Below are positions 36,901-44,402 of a stretch of DNA of 64,000 nucleotides, piece after piece. Each line of letters begins with the position of its first letter. Position 1 is the stretch's first letter. The position numbers were made by a program, and so were the translations under genes. Under the pieces are notes generated by a model. That model made no database searches and was not told the DNA's origin. It saw only the letters and a list, made by a program, of their open reading frames with translations. Source of the stretch: Grimontia kaedaensis (GTDB lineage Bacteria; Pseudomonadota; Gammaproteobacteria; Enterobacterales; Vibrionaceae); assembly GCF_023746615.1 (NCBI RefSeq), contig NZ_CP082275.1:2976001-3040000 (forward strand), written 5' to 3'.

Positions 36901-37058
36901 AACCGGGCGCGGCCTATCAGGAAGGTGACATTGTAAAAGGTCAGGACGGCAAGCTTTACCAATGCAAGCCATGGCCAAACTCAGGCTGGTGTTCCAACCC
37001 AAGCTACGCGCCGGGTAAAACGTCGTTCTGGCAAGATGCCTGGAACCTTCTGAAGTAA
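33984..37058 (+). CDS. Secreted M66 zinc metalloprotease (TagA/StcE-like) with chitin-binding modules
   Basis: 1024 aa. Signal peptide (about 1-24), then a duplicated beta module at about 170-240 (GKIVTFSSQAGYNSRIHY) and 613-690 (GKVVVFRSSAGYNSHIHF) flanking the catalytic domain. Zinc motif HEVGH with His441, Glu442 and His445; the third ligand is probably His456 in AHYLGGF. The C-terminus has a DUF5011/Ig-like domain (about 820-890), then two carbohydrate-binding modules of CBM5/12 type with AWWTKGEEPG and a W/C-rich partner, separated by a Pro/Asp/Glu linker. M66 enzymes (StcE, V. cholerae TagA) cut mucin-type glycoproteins after type II secretion; the CBMs suggest attachment to chitin or mucin. 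Confidence 0.9.
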   Translation: MNKKQLACLIPALLAGASSSTAFASTTSSQTVYFNQKSLPSDTQGSLAASVSMAQSVIMPTIHGIEGDRQPHLVALRKALVIVEPHATNELRNTEIAVVVKNSQGEEVHRTPLLPPSAQPKPAGQIDIDLDIVVPETYAHRISSQQAIDAIAYESGKEAFKALLTEHDTLEIATSNGNFAYDFMLPEGAELDGKIVTFSSQAGYNSRIHYTHGSDTLSSGNRFTYNNVGGKWFAQSDADYGKLAYSDNAYTAVLPAEVIEPGFSMTLSNGHQEGVVEGIKVGANTTLILNAVDVGLLTPPRGEFRFMADENLHRDYFQSVQISKLIVNPYAPIHLEEIMLPDGRLLVDVDPSKADAYGSDSHYRIARELISAGINSANYGVNSYDVMNGSQWNISAPYHAAQVTVNNSRGNYSDGIINHGLLGSYAGVASVVSSTGNEFSHEVGHEFGAGTHAEAHYLGGFKGSVHNSSTKVNSTWGWDLFKNRFLPNLSKARTNGSSCYEGECAEPFNGHSFGWGTMAGGWPLHPARNEYTLHTPYELNVFQHFMEGKASFDPASPTGFSKWDAESQIMQPWDNSMKDDLAFNVVTISDNNTLNEFGAESRKFHELFENADAVRINTGNGYWARNFYLPTDQSFEGKVVVFRSSAGYNSHIHFNGGSQLLVNGTKYAYRFEAGQWGEVEKDIIDKTVPRIPEKQGVAVTTLLGYYDPSNTLPSYIYPALHGAHGAVYADNFTASSCQLDVLTQQGGTQRFNLHNRRFKEGLMNRFHVNVETALNPYRAELYCNDKLLADIAIAAPTVELKAGIVTTELGEAPTLSGVTDVTLQQGDNFDALQGVSAFDKEDGDITANIHVSGDVDTQTPGDYLLTYKVTDSEGQTASATRTITVEASATCIASWEKNRVYVGGDKVSHHGVVWLAAWWTKGEEPGNTGEWGVWKQTDDESCGSTNPEPNPEPTPDPDPEVTPPPPGEYPSYKPGAAYQEGDIVKGQDGKLYQCKPWPNSGWCSNPSYAPGKTSFWQDAWNLLK

Positions 37059-37083
37059 GTCTGCACGGTCTTAATTTACACAA

Positions 37084-37112
37084 AAAAGCGGTGGCCAATG
37101 ACCACCGCTTTT
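37084..37112 (+). terminator. Rho-independent terminator of the M66 protease gene
   Basis: Eleven-bp stem AAAAGCGGTGG (37084-37094) with its complement (37102-37112), 7-nt loop, ending TTTT. The A-rich left flank means it could also act for rnfH on the minus strand. Confidence 0.85.
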
Positions 37113-37181
37113 CTCTTTGTTCTTATCTATATTCTTATCCGCATTCTTCTTCACCTTCTTATACGAAAGCGAAGCGCAGAT

Positions 37182-37532
37182 TCACTCGCCTTTGCGCAGC
37201 GGATTTACCTTACCACCTGTGACCGGGTCAGATTTCCCTTCCGCTTTCATCCGCTCTGCGCGGCGGCGGCGAATTTCTTTCGGGTCAGCCACCAACGGGC
37301 GGTAGATTTCAATGCGGTCGCCGTCATGCACAGTCGCATCAAGTTTCACCAGACGACTGAACACACCGACTTTGTTCTTCTTCAGGTCGATTTCAGGGTA
37401 GGCATCCAAAATACCTGAGTGGCTGATAATTTCTTCCACCGGCGTATCTGGCGTCACAATCGCCTTAAACACGCGCTGCTCATCCGGCAACGCATACATC
37501 ACTTCAATATGCAGCAACTTACCGTCACTCAT
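37182..37532 (-). CDS. rnfH: RnfH family ubiquitin-like protein
   Basis: 116 aa. Small beta-grasp protein, antitoxin-like neighbour of RatA in older literature; true function unclear. Motifs LHIEVMYALPDEQRVF and RIEIYRPLVADPKEIRRRRAE are diagnostic. Overlaps the end of ratA by 8 bp, so is translationally coupled. Confidence 0.93.
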   Translation of the reverse strand: MSDGKLLHIEVMYALPDEQRVFKAIVTPDTPVEEIISHSGILDAYPEIDLKKNKVGVFSRLVKLDATVHDGDRIEIYRPLVADPKEIRRRRAERMKAEGKSDPVTGGKVNPLRKGE

Positions 37533-37956
37533 AAATGTCTCTCGCCCTGTCGGTGAAAGCTTTCACCATGTTCATCGCCAACTCGTTAAAGACTTTTCCG
37601 AACGCCATTTCCACCAAACCGTTGGTGAACTCAAAATCCAGATTCAACTCGATTTTGCACGCATCTGCATCCAAAGACGTAAAATGCCAGCCACCCACCA
37701 GTTTTCGGAAAGGGCCATCAACCAGTTCCATTTTGATTTGCTGACCGTTTACCAGCAGATTGCGCGTAGTAAAGGTTTTACGGATACCGGCTTTCGACAC
37801 ATCTACCGATGCGGTCATCGCACTGTCATTGGCTTCCAGCACACGCGAACCGGCACACCCCGGCAAAAACGAAGGGTAAGCTTCAACATCATTAACAAGT
37901 TCAAACATCTGCTCTGCACTATACGGCACCAACGCAGAACGGGTAATACGCGGCAT
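37525..37956 (-). CDS. ratA: RatA/Coq10-like SRPBCC protein
   Basis: 143 aa. START/polyketide-cyclase fold related to yeast Coq10; E. coli RatA was described as a 50S-binding toxin, while the wider family binds ubiquinone. N-terminus PRITRSALVPYSAEQMFELV and FLPGCAGSRVL are typical. Divergent from smpB; the order rnfH-ratA/smpB is conserved in gamma-proteobacteria. Confidence 0.92.
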   Translation of the reverse strand: MPRITRSALVPYSAEQMFELVNDVEAYPSFLPGCAGSRVLEANDSAMTASVDVSKAGIRKTFTTRNLLVNGQQIKMELVDGPFRKLVGGWHFTSLDADACKIELNLDFEFTNGLVEMAFGKVFNELAMNMVKAFTDRARDIYE

Positions 37957-38162
37957 AGCGTCTCCTCTCAGGTCGATTCCGGCATCATATCACCAGACCG
38001 TATTTTTCCCCAAATTCCTTCAACGTGCCTCCAAACCGTACAAACGGCAACGAACAGGGACACCCAGAAACACCGCCATCGACGGTTTATGGGGCCGTGC
38101 GCCTGAAAATCCGATAAAAACTTGTTTCGCCCACCATAACCACTACGTATAATGCCGCCATT

Positions 38163-38648
38163 ATGGTAAAGAAAAACGCAAAGAATAAGGCGGGCAGCAA
38201 CACGATTGCTCAGAACCGCCAGGCTCGCCACGAATACTTCATCGAAGACGATATTGAGGTAGGACTAGAGCTACAAGGCTGGGAAGTGAAATCACTCCGT
38301 GCAGGCAAAGCCAACATCAGCGAGAGCTACGTGTTCTTCCGCAATGGTGAAGCTTTCATGTCTGGCGCGACCATCACTCCGCTGAACGTTGCTTCTACAC
38401 ACGTAGTGGCAGACCCAACACGCGTGCGAAAACTGCTGCTCAAGCGTCGTGAACTCGACAACTTGATCGGCAAAGTGAACCGCGAAGGTTACACGGTTAT
38501 CGCGCTTTCCATGTACTGGAAACAGTCGTGGGCTAAACTTAAGATTGGTCTGGCGAAAGGTAAAAAACTTCATGACAAACGTGATGCTTCCAAAGATCGC
38601 GATTGGCAGCGCGACAAAGCGCGAATCATGAAGCACTCAACCAGATAA
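38163..38648 (+). CDS. smpB: SmpB, tmRNA-binding protein
   Basis: 161 aa. Binds the tRNA-like domain of tmRNA and takes it to stalled ribosomes for trans-translation. Signature RHEYFIEDDIEVGLELQGWE, KSLRAGKANISESYV and the basic tail DWQRDKARIMKHSTR. The ATG is fixed by homology, yet no Shine-Dalgarno precedes it and TATAAT ends only 9 nt upstream. ssrA, its RNA partner, follows after 46 nt. Confidence 0.97.
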   Translation: MVKKNAKNKAGSNTIAQNRQARHEYFIEDDIEVGLELQGWEVKSLRAGKANISESYVFFRNGEAFMSGATITPLNVASTHVVADPTRVRKLLLKRRELDNLIGKVNREGYTVIALSMYWKQSWAKLKIGLAKGKKLHDKRDASKDRDWQRDKARIMKHSTR

Positions 38649-38651
38649 TCG

Positions 38652-38679
38652 TTGACGCAGCAGCATGTTATGCTAGTAT
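38652..38679 (+). promoter_or_regulatory. Promoter of ssrA
   Basis: TTGACG (38652-38657) and TAGTAT (38674-38679) with 16-nt spacing, about 15 nt before the mature 5' end of tmRNA. A fit to sigma-70 by eye. Confidence 0.65.
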
Positions 38680-38784
38680 CTGCGTCCACATTCCGGGGCT
38701 GATTCAGGATTCGACAGGATCAAGAAGGCTCGTGGAGCATGCCGAGGGGCGGTTGGCCTCGTAAAAAGCCGCAAAAAAATAGTC

Positions 38785-38817
38785 GCAAACGACGAAAACT
38801 ACGCACTAGCAGCTTAA
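38785..38817 (+). other. tmRNA proteolysis-tag reading frame
   Basis: Resume codon GCA then codons for NDENYALAA and TAA. The last residues ALAA give the ClpXP-recognised degron; the tag is nearly identical to the E. coli one except Y at position 6 and one residue shorter. Confidence 0.95.
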
Positions 38818-39040
38818 TAACCTGCTCAGAGCCTGCCCTCCCTAGCCTCCGCCTGTAGGACGGGGAATCAGGGCAGTCAAACCCAATCAGGATAGCGAGG
38901 GAAGCTTTGACCGAAGAGCTGAACCGCGAAATAGAATTTCGGTATGTCTTTTTGTAGCGTGTCTATTCGCAGCACACTGACGAGATTAAAGATAGACTAA
39001 GCATGTAGCGCCATTAGTTAGACTGATTTTGGACGCGGGT

Positions 39041-39052
39041 TCAACTCCCGCC
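39041..39052 (+). repeat. Left copy of direct repeat at the ssrA 3' end (candidate attL core)
   Basis: TCAACTCCCGCC inside the T arm/acceptor of tmRNA recurs exactly at 49056-49067, just past the other end of the island. A second shared word, CAACGAATTA, lies at 39118-39127 and 49085-49094. tmRNA 3' ends are frequent integration sites. Confidence 0.45.
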
Positions 39053-39073
39053 AGCTCCACCAAACGTTTGGGA

Positions 39074-39107
39074 AAGCGCCAACTCGAAAGGGTTGGCGCT
39101 TTTTTTT
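39074..39107 (+). terminator. Rho-independent terminator of ssrA
   Basis: Ten-bp stem AAGCGCCAAC (39074-39083) with GTTGGCGCTT (39092-39101), 8-nt loop, then a run of eight T from 39100. Confidence 0.93.
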
Positions 39108-39236
39108 GCGTCGCCCTCAACGAATTACAATCTGCTCAGTTTTATAGGCACTTCAAAATATTGATGTATGTAAAGTGTTCATTAACTCAATAGTGGTAAG
39201 CTCTTACCCAATTCGCTTCCAGAAGAACCAAATCAA

Positions 39237-40739
39237 ATGAGTACTTATTGCGAAACCTCACAAAGAAGCACGGCTACAAGGATTGTTGATGCTGCACCTT
39301 ATGCATCATCTTTAATAGAGGGCCATAGAGACTTTGGATACAATCTCAAAACGGCTCTAGCTGACATAATAGATAACTCCATATCAGCTGGCGCTTCGAC
39401 GATAAAAGTTGAAGTAGACACTGTATCTGATAGTCCCTATGTAGCTATATCTGATGATGGTTGTGGAATGTCATCCGAAGAACTGTATGAAGCTATGCGT
39501 CTTGGAACCAAAAACCCAACTCATGAAAGAGCACCGAAACAACTGGGACGATTTGGGCTTGGTTTAAAAAGTGCTAGTTTTTCTCAATGTCGTTCATTAA
39601 CAGTGTTAAGTAGAAAGAACGGCTTAACATCGTGCGCTCGATGGGATTTAGACCTAGTAGCGGAAAAAAATTCATGGGCCTTACAGCTAATAGATAACCC
39701 TAAGGAAGTTGTCGGATATGAACTGCTACCTAGCTCTGGTACTGTTGTTATATGGAACAAGCTAGATCGCCTTAGTGGAAATACAGAATTAGCAGCCAAA
39801 AGAACCGAGTATCTTAATGCGGAATTCTCAAAAGCAGAATATCACCTAAGACTTGTATTCCATCGTTTTTTGGAGGGGGATTTAAAAATAACGCTCAACG
39901 GACGTACAATTAAGTCTCTTGACCCCATGGCAAAAAACCACCCATCAACACAAAAAGATCCTGTTGATTCAATAGAAATTGATAATGAAATTGTTGTTAT
40001 CCAAAGCTTTACGATCCCACATTATAAAAACTTGTCCCAACTAGAATGGGACGAATTAGGTGGGCCTGATGGTCATATTAAGTCTCAAGGACTATATATA
40101 TACAGGGAAAACCGTTTGATAATTGCAGGCGGTTGGCAAGGGCTAGCTAAACAAACAGAACTCACAAAATTAAGCCGTATTGCAATTGATATACCAAACT
40201 CTATTGATTCTCAATGGAAAATTGATGTAAAAAAAAGTTCTGCTCAATTACCTCCTCTCGTTAGAGAAAGGCTTTCTCGATTAATAGAGAGGTTCGTTGG
40301 AACTTCAAAAAGAACTTATAAACGTCGAGGGCAAAAGCTAGTAGATGTCACAATGTATCCTTTTTGGAATAGAGTCATTACTGATGGAAATATTTATTTT
40401 AAACCAAATTTAAATCATCCTGTGATTGAGTCATATTCGGAATCTCTTCCTGCTGAGTTTAAAGAAGGTTTTGAGCGCTGTATTAGACTTATAGGCGCAG
40501 GGTTACCAATTGATGCGCTCCATGCTGAATTAGTAGGTGGTTCGGAGTCTGTATCATCTATTGATATTATAGAAAAAGATCTCAAAGAAACCATTTTTAG
40601 AATATCAAATGTATTGTTAGAAAATAATACACCTCTAGATAAGATAAAAGAGACACTACAAAGTCAACCCTTATTTCAAGAGAGTTGGGAAAGTTCTGAA
40701 ATAATTATTGATAAGTACTTAAAGGAAAAAGGTTTATGA
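39237..40739 (+). CDS. MORC/MutL-type GHKL ATPase of a restriction-like system
   Basis: 500 aa. N-terminal Bergerat-fold ATPase: motif N ADIIDNSISAG (Asp43, Asn47), ISDDGCGM (Asp73/74, Gly77) and GRFGLGLKSAS (104-114). The middle region (about 200-350) fits an S5-like transducer; the C-terminus is helical and unassigned. Iyer, Abhiman and Aravind (2008) described such prokaryotic MORC proteins next to Z1 ATPases, endonucleases and methylases, and as ancestors of eukaryotic MORC. By analogy it may dimerise on DNA as an ATP-driven clamp. The position of the catalytic Glu of MutL (E-x-x-x-N) holds Asp43. AT-rich codon use differs sharply from smpB. First gene of a four-gene overlapping operon. 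Confidence 0.88.
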   Translation: MSTYCETSQRSTATRIVDAAPYASSLIEGHRDFGYNLKTALADIIDNSISAGASTIKVEVDTVSDSPYVAISDDGCGMSSEELYEAMRLGTKNPTHERAPKQLGRFGLGLKSASFSQCRSLTVLSRKNGLTSCARWDLDLVAEKNSWALQLIDNPKEVVGYELLPSSGTVVIWNKLDRLSGNTELAAKRTEYLNAEFSKAEYHLRLVFHRFLEGDLKITLNGRTIKSLDPMAKNHPSTQKDPVDSIEIDNEIVVIQSFTIPHYKNLSQLEWDELGGPDGHIKSQGLYIYRENRLIIAGGWQGLAKQTELTKLSRIAIDIPNSIDSQWKIDVKKSSAQLPPLVRERLSRLIERFVGTSKRTYKRRGQKLVDVTMYPFWNRVITDGNIYFKPNLNHPVIESYSESLPAEFKEGFERCIRLIGAGLPIDALHAELVGGSESVSSIDIIEKDLKETIFRISNVLLENNTPLDKIKETLQSQPLFQESWESSEIIIDKYLKEKGL

Positions 40740-43453
40740 GTACAAAGATCCAAGTTTTAAATATGGTAGAGTCAGCTCTTTTTGTTTCACCTCGTAAATC
40801 TGAAGAAGAACTTAGAAAGTTTGTAACTGCAATAGCAATGGCAACTGATCCAAACCTGACTCAACAAGATATTGAGGATATTTCTCGAGAAATTGAATAT
40901 AAGCAGGGAATTAAGATTGGATTAGGTGCCGTTGTAGATGGAGCTGAGTTTAAACCATGGTTAGATGATGCCAAATCAAATATTAATCCATTTTACTGGA
41001 AAAGATACGAAAAACTACTTATTAACAATGGATTACCAAGAGATGTAGTAACAGCAACTGACACCGTTACTGACAAGATACTTAGCAGATTAGGTAACCC
41101 AAATGAGCATACGCCTTGGGACCGAAGGGGTATGGTTGTCGGTCATGTACAAAGCGGAAAAACTGCAAATTATACAGGGCTAATTTGTAAAGCCGCTGAT
41201 GCAGGTTATCGTCTAATCATTGTTATCGCCGGCATACATAATAATTTACGAAATCAAACTCAAGCACGAATTGATGAAGGATTTATTGGTAGAGATACAG
41301 GTAAAAATTCAGACAAAAATGGTAATGGCTCTAGGCATATTATTGGTGTTGGAAATTTTGACCAGAACAATACTCCAGTTAGTCTAACGAATACTTTAAG
41401 AGACTTTAATAAAGATACTGCATCCACTAATACTAGCGAAATTGATTCCTATCGAGTACCAGTTGTACTTGTTATCAAAAAAAATCATAGGACCCTTAAA
41501 AACCTTCTCGAGTGGCTAAAGGATAATAGTGCTCGTGGTGACAAAGAAATGATTGACCAGCCTATGTTGCTTATCGATGATGAGGCTGACAACGCATCAA
41601 TTAATACACAATATAGTAATAGCTTAGTAACTACAATAAATGGACAAATAAGGGATCTATTGAAAATGTTCCATCGTAGCTGCTATGTTGGTTATACTGC
41701 CACTCCCTTTGCTAATATATTCATTGATCCTGATGAAGAGCATGAGGTTCATAAAGAAGACCTATTCCCTAAAAATTTCATCATTGGTTTAGATGCACCA
41801 ACCAATTATTTTGGCCCTAAAAAGATATTCATCGATGGCTTACCTGACGATGGAGAAGCAAAATGGCTACGTTCAATAGATGACAATGAACCATTACTTC
41901 CAATAAAACATAAAATTGATCATGATATTAGTGATTTACCCTCTTCTTTATTGACGGCTATTCGATCATTTTTATTATCTAGAACAATAAGAAATTTAAG
42001 AGGACATTCTTCTTCTCATTGCTCGATGCTGGTAAATGCTAGCAGATATACCTCAATACAGGGAAAAATCAGGAATAGAATACATGAAGCGTTAGAAAGA
42101 ATTCAAAATTCACTTAGATTAAATTCAAATGATGTTATAAGAGCATCTAAAGATCCCGAGATAAGCGCTCTTTACAATACATGGGTAAGTGAATACAAAG
42201 ATACTGAGTTTGATTGGAGTGATATCCTAGATACTATTTTTGACTCCATTGCTTCTGCAAAAGTAGTCGAAGTAAATAGTAAAGCTAATGATCTAGACTA
42301 CTCGAACTCAGGAGAAAGGGGCCAAACTGTTATAGCTGTCGGCGGGTTCTCACTTTCGAGGGGCCTGACACTCGAAGGCCTTACTATTACTTGGTTTCTC
42401 CGCAATACAATGATGTATGACACATTGATGCAAATGGGAAGATGGTTTGGGTATCGAAATGGTTATGAAGACCTCTGTAGAATATGGATGCCAGACGAAG
42501 CGATTGGATGGTACTCATTCATAGCTAACGCTTCAGAAGAGCTCCTTATTGAACTAAAAACAATGGAGCAAGCGAAATCCACACCAGAAGACTTTGGATT
42601 GTCGGTAAGAAGCCACCCTGCATCCCTTTTAGTAACCGCAAAAAATAAAATGGGCTCTGGGAAAGAAGTGGTGACATTAGTGGGCCTCTCAAACGAATTC
42701 ATAGAAACATCGAGAGTACATACTAACAATGATGTAATACAATCAAACCTCGATATTGGAAAAAATCTCATAACAAGGCTGAAATCCGAAGGCTTTACAA
42801 AAAATCATACTAAATGGGGGCCTCTTTTCACCAATATACCAGTTGAGTTAGTCGACGAGTTTTTAGCTGCATGGATAAATGCGCCTGAAAGCGTTTTAAC
42901 AGAAACATCACCAGTTAGAGCTTATATTGAATTACACAAGAAAGATGAACTCAAGTATTGGGACATCTTAATCCCTAGCCTCAATAAAGGTGTCAGCAAT
43001 AATACTTTAGGTATAGAAATAAATCCGGTAAATCGCTCAGTTGGCCTCGATGAACTTTCTTCTGGATATATGTCATTTAGTGGAAAAAAAATGAGAATTG
43101 CTTCTCGAGGAATTGAGAAAGCTGGAGTATCAACGAGTAAATCATTATCTGCTGAAAGGAAATACGAACTAGATAATAAAAGTTCAAATTTTCCAGATAA
43201 AATCTATCGAGCAGAAAGAGATAGAGCTTTATTAATAATTCATTTTGTTAAAGCCAAAGCTCCTAAGGGAAAAGAAGATCACCAAAACTCTCATTTAATA
43301 CCTGAAGATCCAGTTTTAGCTTGGGGCATAAGTCTACCAAGATCTAAAAAACCAACGGAAAAGGTAAAGTATATTGTCAACTCTCAAAGATATACCGAAC
43401 TGTTCGGAAGTGATGATATTGATGAAGAAATGGAAGATACTTTAAATGAATAA
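40736..43453 (+). CDS. Z1-domain ATPase (SF2-like) of the MORC system
   Basis: 905 aa. P-loop ATPase: Walker A GHVQSGKTAN (136-145), Walker B LLIDDEADN (278-286), motif III-like GYTATPFANIF (319-329), then a second helicase-like lobe with GGFSLSRGLTLEGL and MQMGRWFGYR, which are hallmark segments of Z1 proteins. The last roughly 250 residues are unassigned. It starts in an ATGA overlap with the MORC stop. Predicted to remodel or translocate DNA or a protein complex; no specificity domain is recognisable. Confidence 0.9.
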   Translation: MSTKIQVLNMVESALFVSPRKSEEELRKFVTAIAMATDPNLTQQDIEDISREIEYKQGIKIGLGAVVDGAEFKPWLDDAKSNINPFYWKRYEKLLINNGLPRDVVTATDTVTDKILSRLGNPNEHTPWDRRGMVVGHVQSGKTANYTGLICKAADAGYRLIIVIAGIHNNLRNQTQARIDEGFIGRDTGKNSDKNGNGSRHIIGVGNFDQNNTPVSLTNTLRDFNKDTASTNTSEIDSYRVPVVLVIKKNHRTLKNLLEWLKDNSARGDKEMIDQPMLLIDDEADNASINTQYSNSLVTTINGQIRDLLKMFHRSCYVGYTATPFANIFIDPDEEHEVHKEDLFPKNFIIGLDAPTNYFGPKKIFIDGLPDDGEAKWLRSIDDNEPLLPIKHKIDHDISDLPSSLLTAIRSFLLSRTIRNLRGHSSSHCSMLVNASRYTSIQGKIRNRIHEALERIQNSLRLNSNDVIRASKDPEISALYNTWVSEYKDTEFDWSDILDTIFDSIASAKVVEVNSKANDLDYSNSGERGQTVIAVGGFSLSRGLTLEGLTITWFLRNTMMYDTLMQMGRWFGYRNGYEDLCRIWMPDEAIGWYSFIANASEELLIELKTMEQAKSTPEDFGLSVRSHPASLLVTAKNKMGSGKEVVTLVGLSNEFIETSRVHTNNDVIQSNLDIGKNLITRLKSEGFTKNHTKWGPLFTNIPVELVDEFLAAWINAPESVLTETSPVRAYIELHKKDELKYWDILIPSLNKGVSNNTLGIEINPVNRSVGLDELSSGYMSFSGKKMRIASRGIEKAGVSTSKSLSAERKYELDNKSSNFPDKIYRAERDRALLIIHFVKAKAPKGKEDHQNSHLIPEDPVLAWGISLPRSKKPTEKVKYIVNSQRYTELFGSDDIDEEMEDTLNE

Positions 43454-44402
43454 TACACCATGGAAGAATTTAGGGACAGGAGAAGCCAGAAGGGTTAACA
43501 CTGCTAGTGACTTTGATTTTTTCTGGGTAGTACTAGAAAATAGTATGCCAGGACTGATATTGAAACTAAACTCAGAGCCTAAAAATAAGCCTACGCTACC
43601 TGAACTAAAAAACTTGTCTGTTAGCTTCAGAGTTAACTCTGGTCAATGGTCATTTGTTTTAGCATTAAAAGAGAGCGATCATATAGAATTATTTGAGATA
43701 CTATGTAGAGATATTGTATCGTATTCTGAGCAGTCTGAAAGTATAAATGAAGCACTCCACAAGGCTAACCTACGAGCTAGAAGATGGCATTACCTATTAC
43801 GGGTTGGTCACTCAGGTAGACTAAGTTTAGAGGAACAACAAGGTCTAGTTTGTGAATTAGCTTTTTTAAGAGCTCTTGTAGAGCACTTAGGTCCAGAGCT
43901 CGCTATTGATTCATGGAAAGGTCCTCTCGGATCATCAAAAGACTTTGAGTTCACAGGATGCTGCATTGAAGTAAAATCTCGAAAAGTAGCAGGTAAAAAT
44001 GTCATATTAATATCCTCTGAAGATCAGTTATCTGACATGGAGGGAGGACAAGTATTTCTTAGCGTTTTTTCTGTTGAGTCTGCAATAGGCATAGATGGGA
44101 TGACGATTCATGATCATGTAGCCACAACACAAAAACTTTTTGAAAGCTCAATAGGCTCTCTTTTAAAATGGGAGAGCTTGATTCTTTCAACTGGCTATGA
44201 CGTTAACAAGGAATATGAAAATAGATGCTGGAATATTAGGTCACATCGTAGCTTTGAGGTATCGGAGCACTTCCCTCGCTTATGCCCTCCATTACCAAAT
44301 GGTGTCCATAGATTAAAATATTCAATCGACTTGGAAGCTTGCTCCGATTTCGAGATAAAAGAAAGCATATATAAGATTATTAAAGAGCATTATAAAAAGT
44401 GA
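43446..44402 (+). CDS. PD-(D/E)XK family nuclease (DUF4420-like)
   Basis: 318 aa. The core nuclease motif is Asp166 followed by Glu175-x-Lys177 (SKDFEFTGCCIEVKSRK), with an upstream helix containing LEEQQGLVCELAFL. The family is found beside Z1 and MORC genes and is the likely DNA-cleaving subunit. It overlaps the Z1 gene by 8 bp and the next gene by 4 bp. No recognition domain is apparent, so specificity must come from other parts or from modification sensing. Confidence 0.85.
   Translation: MNNTPWKNLGTGEARRVNTASDFDFFWVVLENSMPGLILKLNSEPKNKPTLPELKNLSVSFRVNSGQWSFVLALKESDHIELFEILCRDIVSYSEQSESINEALHKANLRARRWHYLLRVGHSGRLSLEEQQGLVCELAFLRALVEHLGPELAIDSWKGPLGSSKDFEFTGCCIEVKSRKVAGKNVILISSEDQLSDMEGGQVFLSVFSVESAIGIDGMTIHDHVATTQKLFESSIGSLLKWESLILSTGYDVNKEYENRCWNIRSHRSFEVSEHFPRLCPPLPNGVHRLKYSIDLEACSDFEIKESIYKIIKEHYKK

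Larger units (their letters stand above)
38695..39062 (+). ncRNA. ssrA: tmRNA (ssrA)
   Basis: 368 nt. The 5' end GGGGCTGATTC pairs with CAGCTCCACCA at the 3' end to form the tRNA-Ala-like acceptor; the T arm GCGGGTTCAACTCCCGC is intact. The tag reading frame is at 38785-38817 and encodes ANDENYALAA, ending TAA. CCA is encoded. It frees stalled ribosomes together with SmpB and tags the product for proteolysis. The gene is complete although an accessory island begins immediately downstream. Confidence 0.98.
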
